This document shows, piece by piece, positions 56,707 through 64,000 of a stretch of 64,000 nucleotides of DNA (position 1 is the first letter of the stretch; every line of letters starts with the position of its first letter). Source of the stretch: Cellulomonas sp. Leaf395 (GTDB lineage: Bacteria > Actinomycetota > Actinomycetes > Actinomycetales > Cellulomonadaceae). The DNA lies in assembly GCF_001424125.1 (NCBI RefSeq), contig NZ_LMQI01000001.1, positions 397,687 through 461,686 on the forward strand. Reading direction: 5' to 3'. The notes under the pieces were generated by a model that worked only from the letters and a program-made list of their open reading frames with translations, was not told the origin of the DNA and ran no database searches. The position numbers and the translations under genes are program-made.

Positions 56707-57732
56707 GTGAGCGCACAGCAGACACTTTTGTGGATCGGTACCTATCCCGTCGCCGGCGCGGGGACGCCCGTCGGTCAGGGGGAGGGGATCTGGCGGGTCG
56801 ACCTCGATCCCGCGACCGGTGCGCTGAGCAACGCGCGCCAGGCCGTCGAGACGCCGTCGCCGAGCTTCCTCGCCCTGCGCGGCACCGTCCTGTACGCGGT
56901 GAACGAGCAGACGGACGGCACGGTCAGCGCGTTCGACGTGGTCGGCGACACGCTCGTGCACCGGGCGACGGTCCCGTCGGGTGGCGCCGACCCTTGCCAC
57001 CTGGTGCTGGACGCCCATGGCGACGCGCTGCTCGTCGCCAACTACACGTCGGGCACGCTTGGCGTCCTGCCCCTCGACGCGGACGGCGGTTTCGCGACGC
57101 TCGGCCCGGCCCAGGTGCTCGGGCACGTGGGGTCGGGTCCCGACGAGGACCGGCAGGAGTCGCCGCACGCGCACTTCGTCACCCTCGACCCGAGCGGCGC
57201 GTTCGTGCTGGTGGTGGACCTGGGCACCGACGAGATCCGCCGCTACCGCCGCGAGGAGGGTCGGCTGGTCGAGGACGGCGTCGCTGCAGTTCTCCCTGCG
57301 GGGAAGGGGCCGCGGCACCTGACGTTCAGCGCCGACGGCCGGTTCGCCTACGTGGTCGGCGAGCTCGACGTCACGGTCCGGGTGCTGGCATGGCGTGGGG
57401 GCGTCGGGACGCTGGTGCAGACGGTGCCGGCGACGACCGTTCCCGCGGCGGAGCGCCGGCTGCCGTCGCACGTCGTCCGGGACGGCGACCGGCTGCTGGT
57501 CGGGGTGCGGGCGTCGGACGTGCTCGCGCGGTTCGCCATCCGCGCCGACGGCCTGCTCGAGCCGGTCGCCGACGACGCGCTGCCGGGTGCATGGCCGCGG
57601 CACCTCGAGGTGGTCGACCGGTGGACTGTCGTCGCGGAGCAGGTGTCCGGTGGTCTGGCTGTCCTCGCCGCCGACGGAACGGTGGTCAGCACGCTCGAGC
57701 TTCCGTCGCCCACCTGTGTGCTGCCCGCCTGA
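56707..57732 (+). CDS. lactonase family (seven-bladed propeller, 6-phosphogluconolactonase-like) protein
   Basis: This 341-residue protein matches the lactonase beta-propeller family: LWIGTYPVAGAGTPVGQGEG, SFLALRGTVLYAVNEQTDGT, GGADPCHLVLDAHGDALLVA, YTSGTLGVLPLD and PHAHFVTLDPSGAFVLVVDL. Some members are 6-phosphogluconolactonases (YbhE/Pgl type); others are cycloisomerases. The GTG at 56707 follows TAGGCT at 56693. It stands alone. Confidence 0.87.
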   Translation: MSAQQTLLWIGTYPVAGAGTPVGQGEGIWRVDLDPATGALSNARQAVETPSPSFLALRGTVLYAVNEQTDGTVSAFDVVGDTLVHRATVPSGGADPCHLVLDAHGDALLVANYTSGTLGVLPLDADGGFATLGPAQVLGHVGSGPDEDRQESPHAHFVTLDPSGAFVLVVDLGTDEIRRYRREEGRLVEDGVAAVLPAGKGPRHLTFSADGRFAYVVGELDVTVRVLAWRGGVGTLVQTVPATTVPAAERRLPSHVVRDGDRLLVGVRASDVLARFAIRADGLLEPVADDALPGAWPRHLEVVDRWTVVAEQVSGGLAVLAADGTVVSTLELPSPTCVLPA

Positions 57733-57949
57733 CGGCCCGGGAGGGACCGGTCCGTGCGGGAGACTCAGCGACGGGCTGAGCCGCGTGCTGCCCCCGCCGG
57801 ACGGCCTCGAACGGCGACTGATCGCCCTGAAGCTCATTGTGTGATTCGCTGACGAACAGTCGCAGGCGTCGACGAGGCAACGTGGCCTGGTAGGAGCCCG
57901 CGTCCAGTGGCTGCGCACTGGGGCCCGGCCACGTCACCAGGGAGTGACC

Positions 57950-58717
57950 GTGCGCCGAGCCGATCGCAGGAACGCCGTTCCCGCCGGCCTCGCCGCCCTG
58001 GCTCTCGTCGTCCCGCTGACCCTCGTGGGGATCGCCGGGCTCACGGAGACCACGCGCGACGGCACCCACGACGCCGGCAACGCGAGCGACGTAGGACCCC
58101 TGCTGGCCGATGTCGTCGGCGACTCGATGGCGCCGCCCGTCGCGTCGACCACCCTTCTGTCGCTCTCGTCGTCCATCGCGGTCCTCGGCAGCCCGGTGAC
58201 CGCCAGGGTCCAGGTGACGGGCGGGTCGCCGACCGGGTCGGTCCAGGTGCTCGTCGACGGCACGCCGGTGGCCACCGTGCCGCTCGCCGCGGACGGCACG
58301 GCGACGGTCCGCCTCCCGGCGGACGTCGCCACCGGTCGGTTCACGGTCACCGCCGTCTACGGGGGCGCCCCGACGGCCGCCCCGCCGGTCCTCGGCTCGA
58401 CGTCTGCAGCGGCGTCGCTGACGGTGACGAGGGCGGTGCCGACGGTCCGCACCGACGGCACCGACTGGACGGTGCGCCGCGGCGACCCCAAGGACGTCCA
58501 GGTGCGGGTCGCGGGCGTCGAGGGGGTCACCCCCACCGGCACGGTCGACGTCTGGGTCAACGGCGTCCGGAAGGCGACGGCCGCCCTGGACCCCCGCGGC
58601 GCGGCGGTCGTGACGTTGCCGAAGGGCACGAGGGCATCCCTGGTCATCGTCACCTTTGCGGGCGACCCCACCTACCTGCCGTGGATCGCCACACCCCGCC
58701 TGCTCGTCGTGCGCTGA
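57950..58717 (+). CDS. exported Ig-like (Big_3) domain protein
   Basis: This 255-residue protein has an N-terminal signal or anchor ([20 protein letters not shown]) and two Ig-like repeats, with [20 protein letters not shown] in the first and [20 protein letters not shown] in the second. These resemble the C-terminal repeats of the subtilase at 11.7 kb. It lacks a catalytic domain, so it is likely a surface or adhesion protein. GTG 57950 has GGGAG at a 5-bp spacing. Confidence 0.78.
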   Translation: MRRADRRNAVPAGLAALALVVPLTLVGIAGLTETTRDGTHDAGNASDVGPLLADVVGDSMAPPVASTTLLSLSSSIAVLGSPVTARVQVTGGSPTGSVQVLVDGTPVATVPLAADGTATVRLPADVATGRFTVTAVYGGAPTAAPPVLGSTSAAASLTVTRAVPTVRTDGTDWTVRRGDPKDVQVRVAGVEGVTPTGTVDVWVNGVRKATAALDPRGAAVVTLPKGTRASLVIVTFAGDPTYLPWIATPRLLVVR

Positions 58718-58796
58718 CCCCCCACCGGCCGCGACGCGCCTGCGGCTGCTCCGTGCGGGAGAATGGGGGCAGACCCGTCCGCGAACAGGAGCACCC

Positions 58797-60137
58797 GTGA
58801 CCCTCGAGCACGCCCCGCGTATCGCCATGCTCTCGGTGCACACGTCCCCTCTGGACCAGCCCGGGACCGGCGACGCGGGCGGCATGAACGTGTACGTGCT
58901 CGAGCTGGCGCGCGCCCTGGCGGCCCGCGGCGCGCGCGTCGAGATCTTCACGCGCGCGACGTCGTCGGACCAGCCGGAGACGGTGCTGCTGCCCGGTGCG
59001 GACGCGCTCGGGCGTCCCATCGTCGGGGACGCCGCCCGCACGGTCCTGCTGGCCGACCAGGTCGGCCCCGGCGTGACGCCGCCGATCCTCGTGCACCACG
59101 TGCCCGCCGGCCCGTTCGAGCGGCTCGACAAGAACGACCTGCCGGGCGTCCTGTGCGGCATGGCCGCAGGCGTGCTCCGCTGGGAGGCGGCGCGCCGGCC
59201 CGGCTGGTACGACGTCGTGCACTCCCACTACTGGCTGTCCGGCCAGGTCGGCCAGATCGCGGCCGACCGGTGGGAGGTGCCGCTGGTGCACACCGCCCAC
59301 ACGCTGGCGCGCGTGAAGAACGCGTCCCTGGCCCCCGGCGACACGGCCGAGCCCACCCAGCGCGTGGTCGGCGAGGAGCAGCTGGTGCAGGAGGCCGACG
59401 CGCTGGTGGCCAGCACCCCGGTCGAGGCCGAGGAGCTGGTCGAGCTCTACGGCGCGGACCCCGCCCGCGTGCACGTCGTCGAGCCCGGTGTGGACCTGGA
59501 CCGCTTCGTGCCGGGCGACCGTCTGGAGGCGCGGCGGTCGCTGGGCCTGCCGACCGACCGCCAGATCGTGCTCTTCGCCGGCCGCGTCCAGGCGTTGAAG
59601 GCCCCGGACGTGCTGGTCAGCGCGCTGGGCGTGCTGCGGGCCACCGGCCGGCCGGTCCCGCTCCTCGTGGTGCTCGGCGGCCCGTCGGGACGGTCCAGCG
59701 CCGTCAAGGAGCTCCAGGCGCTCGCGGCCCTGAGCGGCGTCCCCGACGACGTCGTCGTGCACCCGCCGGCGGACCGCGAGACCCTCGCGCGTTGGTACCA
59801 CGCGGCCGATGTGGTCGCGATGCCGTCGCGCAGCGAGTCGTTCGGCCTCGTCGCCGCCGAGGCCCAGGCCAGCGGTGTCCCGGTGGTCGCGGCGTGCGTC
59901 GGAGGGCTGCGCACGATCGTCGACCACGACGTGTCGGGCCGGCTGGTCCGGGGGCACGACCCCGAGGTGTGGGCCGACGTCCTCGCCGACGTGCTGGCCT
60001 CGTCCGAGGACCGTGCACGGTACGCGGTGGGTGCGCGGCAGGTGGCCGAGCGGTTCGGCTGGGAGACCACGGCGGACCAGATGCTCAAGGTGTACTCGGT
60101 GGCCGGCGAGGAGCGGGCGTCGCGCGTGCGGTCGTGA
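58797..60137 (+). CDS. mshA: D-inositol-3-phosphate glycosyltransferase (mycothiol synthesis)
   Basis: This 446-residue GT-B glycosyltransferase makes the first intermediate of mycothiol from UDP-GlcNAc and inositol 3-phosphate. [54 protein letters not shown] and [20 protein letters not shown] are MshA signatures. The GTG has CAGGAG upstream. The mshA-gpmA-senX3 neighbourhood matches mycobacteria. Confidence 0.96.
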   Translation: MTLEHAPRIAMLSVHTSPLDQPGTGDAGGMNVYVLELARALAARGARVEIFTRATSSDQPETVLLPGADALGRPIVGDAARTVLLADQVGPGVTPPILVHHVPAGPFERLDKNDLPGVLCGMAAGVLRWEAARRPGWYDVVHSHYWLSGQVGQIAADRWEVPLVHTAHTLARVKNASLAPGDTAEPTQRVVGEEQLVQEADALVASTPVEAEELVELYGADPARVHVVEPGVDLDRFVPGDRLEARRSLGLPTDRQIVLFAGRVQALKAPDVLVSALGVLRATGRPVPLLVVLGGPSGRSSAVKELQALAALSGVPDDVVVHPPADRETLARWYHAADVVAMPSRSESFGLVAAEAQASGVPVVAACVGGLRTIVDHDVSGRLVRGHDPEVWADVLADVLASSEDRARYAVGARQVAERFGWETTADQMLKVYSVAGEERASRVRS

Positions 60138-60190
60138 CCGTGGGTCGGACGTCCCGGGACGTCTGCAGACCACTGCGGCAGGATGGACCC

Positions 60191-60931
60191 ATGACCTACA
60201 CCCTCGTGCTGCTCCGCCACGGCGAGAGCGAGTGGAACGCCAAGAACCTGTTCACCGGCTGGGTGGACGTGCCCCTCTCGGAGAAGGGCACCGCGGAGGC
60301 CGTCCGCGGCGGGACGCTGCTGACGGACGCGGGCGTGCTGCCCGACGTCGTGCACACGTCGCTGCTGCGCCGGGCCATCACGACCGCCAACCTCGCGCTC
60401 GACGCCGCCGACCGGCACTGGATCCCCGTCAAGCGCTCCTGGCGCCTGAACGAGCGCCACTACGGCGCGCTGCAGGGCAAGGACAAGAAGCAGACGCTCG
60501 AGGAGTACGGCGAGGAGCAGTTCATGCTCTGGCGCCGCTCCTACGACTTCCCGCCGCCGGACATCGAGCTGGGCTCGGAGTTCTCGCAGGACACGGACCC
60601 GCGGTACGCCGGCGAGCCGATCCCGCGCGCGGAGGCCCTGTCGAACGTGCTCGAGCGTGCGCTGCCCTACTGGGAGTCGGACATCATCCCCGACCTGCAG
60701 TCCGGCAAGACCGTCCTGGTCGCGGCGCACGGCAACTCGATCCGCGCCCTGGTCAAGCACCTCGACGACGTCGACAGCAGCACCATCGCCGGCATCAACA
60801 TCCCCACCGGCATCCCGCTGCTGTACACGCTCGACGAGGAGACGCTGAAGCCCACCAACCCGGGCGGCACGTACCTCGACCCGGAGGCCGCCGCGGAGGC
60901 CATCAAGGCGGTAGCGAACCAGGGCCGCTGA
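60191..60931 (+). CDS. gpmA: 2,3-bisphosphoglycerate-dependent phosphoglycerate mutase
   Basis: This 246-residue glycolytic enzyme interconverts 3- and 2-phosphoglycerate. H10 in [20 protein letters not shown] is the phospho-histidine; [15 protein letters not shown] holds the second histidine. The length is normal. It is 53 bp after mshA. A very strong hairpin follows. Confidence 0.97.
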   Translation: MTYTLVLLRHGESEWNAKNLFTGWVDVPLSEKGTAEAVRGGTLLTDAGVLPDVVHTSLLRRAITTANLALDAADRHWIPVKRSWRLNERHYGALQGKDKKQTLEEYGEEQFMLWRRSYDFPPPDIELGSEFSQDTDPRYAGEPIPRAEALSNVLERALPYWESDIIPDLQSGKTVLVAAHGNSIRALVKHLDDVDSSTIAGINIPTGIPLLYTLDEETLKPTNPGGTYLDPEAAAEAIKAVANQGR

Positions 60932-60947
60932 CCCGCAACAGACCACG

Positions 60948-60990
60948 ACGTCCGCACTCCTGAGGTGGGAAACCTCAGGAGTGCGGACGT
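60948..60990. terminator. 19-bp perfect hairpin between gpmA and phoU (dispersed element copy)
   Basis: ACGTCCGCACTCCTGAGGT (60948-60966) is perfectly complementary to 60972-60990 around a GGGAA loop. It sits between convergent genes and probably terminates both. Outer arms are shared with hairpins at 32902 and 54006. Confidence 0.8.
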
Positions 60991-61007
60991 TGCTGTGTGG
61001 AGAGGCG

Positions 61008-61673
61008 TCAGCCGGCGGTGCGGTCCAGCTCCTGGCGGGCCGCGCCCGTCACCAGGTACGTCACGCGGCGCGCGACCGAGACGCCGTGGTCGCCGAACCG
61101 CTCGTAGTAGCGGCCGAGCAGCGTGACGTCGATGGTCTCCTGCGTGGAACCGGCCCAGGACCCGCCCAGCAGGGCCGCGAACGTGTCCTCGTGCAGCTCG
61201 TCGAGAAGGTCGTCGTCCTGCTCGATGCTCTCGGCCAGCTGGATCTCGCGGCTGTTCAGCAGCGTGGTGGTGCGTCGGGCGACGCGGACGGCGGCGTCGT
61301 GCATCTCGGCGAACGTGCCGGACAGGGCCTGCGGCACGGCGTGCCGGGGGTACCGGCCGCGGGCCACCTGGGCGACGTGCCGGGCCAGGTCGCCCATGCG
61401 CTCCAGGGTCGCGCTCATCCGCAGGGCCGACACGACGATCCGCAGGTCCGTGGCGACGGGCTGCTGCTGCGCGAGCAGCAGGACGCAGCGCTCGTCGAGG
61501 TCGCGCTCGATGGCGTCGATGGCCAGGTCGTCGGCGATCACGGACTCCGCGAGCGCGAGGTCCGCGGTGAGCAGCGCGATGCCGGCGTTGGTGATGGCGT
61601 GCTCGACCCGGCCGCTCATCGCCGCCAGGTCCTCGCCCAGCTGCTGCAGCTCGGCGTCGAAGATGTCCCGCAT
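61008..61673 (-). CDS. phoU: phosphate signalling protein PhoU
   Basis: This 221-residue protein has two PhoU helical repeats: MRDIFDAELQQLGEDLAAMS at the N-terminus and ATDLRIVVSALRMSATLERM in the middle with GDLARHVAQVARG. It links the Pst transporter to the phosphate-sensing histidine kinase and keeps the pathway off when phosphate is plentiful. ATG 61673 has GAGGGAG. A PHO-box-like repeat lies upstream. Confidence 0.94.
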   Translation of the reverse strand: MRDIFDAELQQLGEDLAAMSGRVEHAITNAGIALLTADLALAESVIADDLAIDAIERDLDERCVLLLAQQQPVATDLRIVVSALRMSATLERMGDLARHVAQVARGRYPRHAVPQALSGTFAEMHDAAVRVARRTTTLLNSREIQLAESIEQDDDLLDELHEDTFAALLGGSWAGSTQETIDVTLLGRYYERFGDHGVSVARRVTYLVTGAARQELDRTAG

Positions 61674-61732
61674 GTGCTCCCTCTCGTGCCGCGACGGCAG
61701 GTGCCGCGCGCCTCGTCAGGCTGCCATCGACA

Positions 61733-61761
61733 GGTGAACGGACGGGCGCGTGCAGGTGAAC
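61733..61761 (-). promoter_or_regulatory. PHO box upstream of phoU
   Basis: GGTGAAC occurs at 61733-61739 and 61755-61761, 22 bp apart (two 11-bp units), within a larger repeated AGGTGAACGGACG. Read in the phoU direction it is GTTCACC, the PHO-box unit bound by PhoP/RegX3-type regulators. It ends 60 bp before the ATG. Confidence 0.65.
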
Positions 61762-62036
61762 GGACGACGGCCGTTGAGGTGGGACCGGCTCGCAAGGGCG
61801 GTCCGTGGCGGATTCGTCCCCTGCCGGGCCGCGCGAAGCCCTAACCTGCGAGGAGATCGTCTCCAGCACAGGGGGTCGTCCATGGGTGAGTCGGTGCCGA
61901 CCGCCGTGAGCGTGCGTCGAGCGCGGCCCCGAGCCGCACGACATAGTGTCGTCTCGGTCCTGCTGCTGGTCATCGGGCCACGATGACCGACGATGGCATC
62001 GCAGGGATCTGACAACCCATCAAGAGGAGTTGCACG
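61762..62036. other. 275-bp intergenic region with no gene recognised
   Basis: A short frame from ATG 61881 (MGESVPTAVSV) has no ribosome binding site and no family features, so I do not call it. AAGAGGAG before 62037 is the ribosome binding site of the next gene. No clear -10/-35 pair stands out. Confidence 0.4.
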
Positions 62037-62438
62037 ATGGCACAGAGGGTGACCGCCTGGGTCGGCTGGGTGTGGTTCGCGGCGTTCGCGATCATGGTCC
62101 AGGGACTGTTCAACATCATCTCCGGGGCGGTGGCGGCGTTCTCACCGAAGACGGTCGTCTCGTGGTCACCGAACGGGATCGCGGTCGTGGACGTCTCGAC
62201 GTGGGGCTGGGTGCAGATGGCGCTCGGTGTCCTGCTGCTCTTCGTCGGGTTCGCGCTGTTCGCCGGCCGGGGCTGGGCGCGGGTCTTCGCGGTCGTGCTG
62301 GTGATCGTCAACCTGCTCGCGCAGTTCGTGTCGCTGCCCATCACCCCGTGGTGGTCGCTGACCGCCATCGTCCTGGACTTCTTCATCCTGTGGGCTTTGA
62401 CCGTCCACGGTGACGAGGTCGCCCGGGCCAACCGCTGA
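62037..62438 (+). CDS. small four-helix membrane protein (DUF7144-like)
   Basis: This 133-residue protein is mostly four transmembrane helices: VTAWVGWVWFAAFAIMVQGL, WGWVQMALGVLLLFVGFALF, WARVFAVVLVIVNLLAQFV and TAIVLDFFILWALTV. It matches small actinobacterial membrane proteins of unknown function. AAGAGGAG supports the ATG. It lies 40 bp before the DUF1269 gene and is probably cotranscribed. Confidence 0.85.
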   Translation: MAQRVTAWVGWVWFAAFAIMVQGLFNIISGAVAAFSPKTVVSWSPNGIAVVDVSTWGWVQMALGVLLLFVGFALFAGRGWARVFAVVLVIVNLLAQFVSLPITPWWSLTAIVLDFFILWALTVHGDEVARANR

Positions 62439-62478
62439 GCTCAGTTCGACAGATCGACCGACAGGAAGGGCAGTGACG

Positions 62479-62961
62479 ATGACGACATTCACGGCATGGA
62501 AGTTCGAGACCGCCGACGGCGCGCAGAAGGCGGTCGCGGCGCTGAAGGGTGCGGCGAGCGACGGTCTGGTCAAGATCGACGACCACGCGGTCATCAGCTG
62601 GCCGGTCGGCGCCGCGAAGCCCGAGATGCACCACTCGCACGACGACAAGGTGCGCGGTACCGGCTGGGGCGCGTTCTGGGGTCTGCTGTTCGGCAGCCTC
62701 TTCTTCGTGCCTCTCCTCGGTGCGGCCGTGGGTGCGGCCGCCGGGGCGATCGCGAAGGCCGTCTCGGCGGTCGGCATCACCGAGTCAGACCTGGACAACA
62801 TCCGCGGGCAGATCACGGAGGGGACGTCGCTCCTGTGCGCCGTGACCGAGGGCGCCGACATGGACCGCCTGGGCGAGCGGATGCACGGTCTGCACAGCAC
62901 GCTCGTCGCCACCAACCTGACGGACGCCGAGAAGTCGCTGCTGAAGGAGACGTTCGGCTGA
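62479..62961 (+). CDS. DUF1269-like membrane-associated protein
   Basis: This 160-residue protein starts with a ferredoxin-like segment (FTAWKFETADGAQKAVAALK), then a glycine-rich membrane hairpin (WGAFWGLLFGSLFFVPLLGA and AVGAAAGAIAKAVS), then a C-terminal domain with ITEGTSLLCAVTEGAD. DUF1269 proteins are often stress-linked. ATG 62479 has AGGAAGGG upstream. Confidence 0.85.
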   Translation: MTTFTAWKFETADGAQKAVAALKGAASDGLVKIDDHAVISWPVGAAKPEMHHSHDDKVRGTGWGAFWGLLFGSLFFVPLLGAAVGAAAGAIAKAVSAVGITESDLDNIRGQITEGTSLLCAVTEGADMDRLGERMHGLHSTLVATNLTDAEKSLLKETFG

Positions 62962-62973
62962 GACCGGTCGGGT

Positions 62974-63006
62974 ACCCGGGGCCCGCTCGCACGAGCGGCC
63001 CCGGGT
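62974..63006. terminator. hairpin terminator before senX3
   Basis: ACCCGGGGCCCGCTCG (62974-62989) pairs with CGAGCGGCCCCGGGT (62992-63006) with one bulged base and a 2-nt loop. It follows the DUF1269 stop by 12 bp. Confidence 0.75.
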
Positions 63007-63021
63007 GAACGGTCGGTGAAC
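63004..63021 (-). promoter_or_regulatory. PHO box upstream of senX3
   Basis: GGTGAAC at 63004-63010 and 63015-63021 is a direct repeat with 11-bp period, giving GTTCACC-N4-GTTCACC on the minus strand. It is 74 bp before senX3, consistent with autoregulation by a RegX3/PhoP regulator. Confidence 0.7.
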
Positions 63022-63094
63022 GCTCGACGGCGGCGTGGCGCGCAGGGGCCACATCGGCGCGGCGCACCGTTCGGCGCGTCCTAGGGTGAGTCCC

Positions 63095-64000
63095 GTGGAC
63101 GGGATCGACGGGCTCATGCTCCTCCTCGCCGGCGGCCTCGGGCTGCTGGTGGGCGTCTGGGCGACCCTGGCGTTCCGATGGAGCGAGCGGTCGCAGCGCG
63201 GTGCGCCGGAGCCGCCGCGGCCCGCGCTCGACGACGGCCTGGTGCGCACGCTCGCGGTGCTCCGCTCGGCCGCAGTGGTGCTCGACGAGTCCGACCAGGT
63301 GGTGCGGGCGAGCGCGCCGGCCCACGCCCTCGGCATCGTGCGCGACGGTCGCATCGCGCCGGCGGCGATCCGTGACCTGATCGCGCTGGTGCGGCGCGAC
63401 GGGGTGATCCGCGACGAGGTGCTCGAGGTGCCGCGCGGTCCCGTGGGCCCGGGTGTGCTGATGGTCCAGGTGCGGGTCGCGCACGTCAGCGCGGACCACC
63501 TCGTCGTGCTGGCGGAGGACCTGACCCAGGCGCGACGTCTCGAGGCGATCCGGCGCGACTTCGTGGTCAACGTGTCGCACGAGCTCAAGACCCCGGTGGG
63601 TGCGCTCGCGCTGCTCGCCGAGACGGTGCAAGACGCCGCCGACGACCCGGAGGCCGTCCGCCGGTTCGCCGGTCGGATGCAGGCGGAGGCCACGCGTTTG
63701 TCGGCTCTGGTGCACGAGATCATCGAGCTGTCCCGGCTCCAGGTGGCCGGGGCGCTCGGCCAGGTCGGGCTGGTCGACGTCGACAGGGTCCTCGTCGAGG
63801 CCGTCGACCGCGCCCGCACGACCGCCGAGGCCAAGCACGTCCGGCTCGACATCGGCGGGGTGCGTGGCACCCACGTGCTCGGCCAGCACGACCTGCTGGT
63901 CACCGCCGTGCGCAACCTGCTGGACAACGCCGTCGCGTACTCCGGCGAGGCGTCGCACGTCGGCGTGGGCGTACGCACCGACGGCGAGCTGGTGGAGATC
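63095..64000 (+). CDS. senX3: sensor histidine kinase SenX3 (cut by window edge)
   Basis: The visible 302 residues show an N-terminal membrane helix (LMLLLAGGLGLLVGVWATLA), a PAS-like region (VLDESDQVVRASAPAHAL), the phospho-acceptor H162 in VNVSHELKTPVGALALLAET, and the N box VRNLLDNAVAYSG. The rest of the ATPase domain and the expected regX3 lie beyond base 64000. With PhoU it senses phosphate and controls the pho regulon. The GTG at 63095 follows TAGGGT at 63082, a leaderless layout. Confidence 0.92.
   Translation, partial: MDGIDGLMLLLAGGLGLLVGVWATLAFRWSERSQRGAPEPPRPALDDGLVRTLAVLRSAAVVLDESDQVVRASAPAHALGIVRDGRIAPAAIRDLIALVRRDGVIRDEVLEVPRGPVGPGVLMVQVRVAHVSADHLVVLAEDLTQARRLEAIRRDFVVNVSHELKTPVGALALLAETVQDAADDPEAVRRFAGRMQAEATRLSALVHEIIELSRLQVAGALGQVGLVDVDRVLVEAVDRARTTAEAKHVRLDIGGVRGTHVLGQHDLLVTAVRNLLDNAVAYSGEASHVGVGVRTDGELVEI

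Noticed and set aside
61881..61986. Short frame MGESVPTAVSV between phoU and the DUF7144-like gene
   Set aside because: No ribosome binding site, basic low-complexity translation, and no leaderless -10 at the right distance.

Overview
The window is a high-GC actinobacterial chromosome segment, most like Cellulomonas or a close relative in the Micrococcales. The evidence is the strong G/C third-position bias, frequent GTG starts, leaderless genes, mycothiol biosynthesis (mshA), Lsr2, SenX3/PhoU phosphate signalling, and the gene order tilS-hpt-ftsH-folE-folP-folBK ... panC-panD-nadB-nadC-lysS-lsr2. Assignment is from gene content and order only.

Layout. 1-9 kb: a LuxR-type STAND regulator cut by the left edge, a VOC protein, an RsbW-like ATPase, a ParA/MinD-like ATPase, an ECF sigma factor with a membrane-anchored partner, a 5'-3' exonuclease and a DoxX protein. 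9-19 kb: RNase HI, an HTTM-like membrane pair, a frameshifted DUF3806 gene, a large secreted subtilase, a PCMT-like methyltransferase, an M15 peptidase and a STAND ATPase with no output domain. 19-25 kb: OsmC, a fused FAD/Fe-S oxidoreductase, a thiamine-binding protein and a RAMA-domain protein. 24.7-31.1 kb, minus strand: metY-metX followed by four further genes, preceded by a long leader that starts with an apparently leaderless Met/Cys peptide gene. 31-37 kb: NlpC/P60, ppa, PBP4, DUF2342, tilS and hpt. 37.8-52.5 kb: ftsH, then folate, PH-domain, pantothenate and NAD genes, mostly joined by 4-bp stop/start overlaps, then lysS and lsr2. 52.5-56.6 kb: the xylAB operon divergent from a ROK regulator. 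56.7-64 kb: a lactonase, an Ig-like protein, mshA, gpmA, phoU, two small membrane proteins and senX3 (cut by the right edge).

How parts work together. metX and metY carry out acetylation and direct sulfhydrylation of homoserine. folE-folP-folBK cover much of folate synthesis, panC/panD make pantothenate, and nadB/nadC make quinolinate-derived NAD precursor. xylA/xylB convert xylose to xylulose 5-phosphate, with a strong promoter and operator in the xylA-xylR gap. PHO-box-like direct repeats (GGTGAAC at 11- or 22-bp spacing) lie upstream of both phoU and senX3.

The least explained signals are the metY leader peptide MSRRMCR, a family of long intergenic hairpins with ACGTCCGCA/TGCGGACGT ends, stop codons that double as -10 hexamers of leaderless genes, 21-bp phased CTGAGGT repeats near 1.65 kb, and a ROK regulator without its usual cysteines. 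All calls come from reading the sequence by eye; no database search was run.
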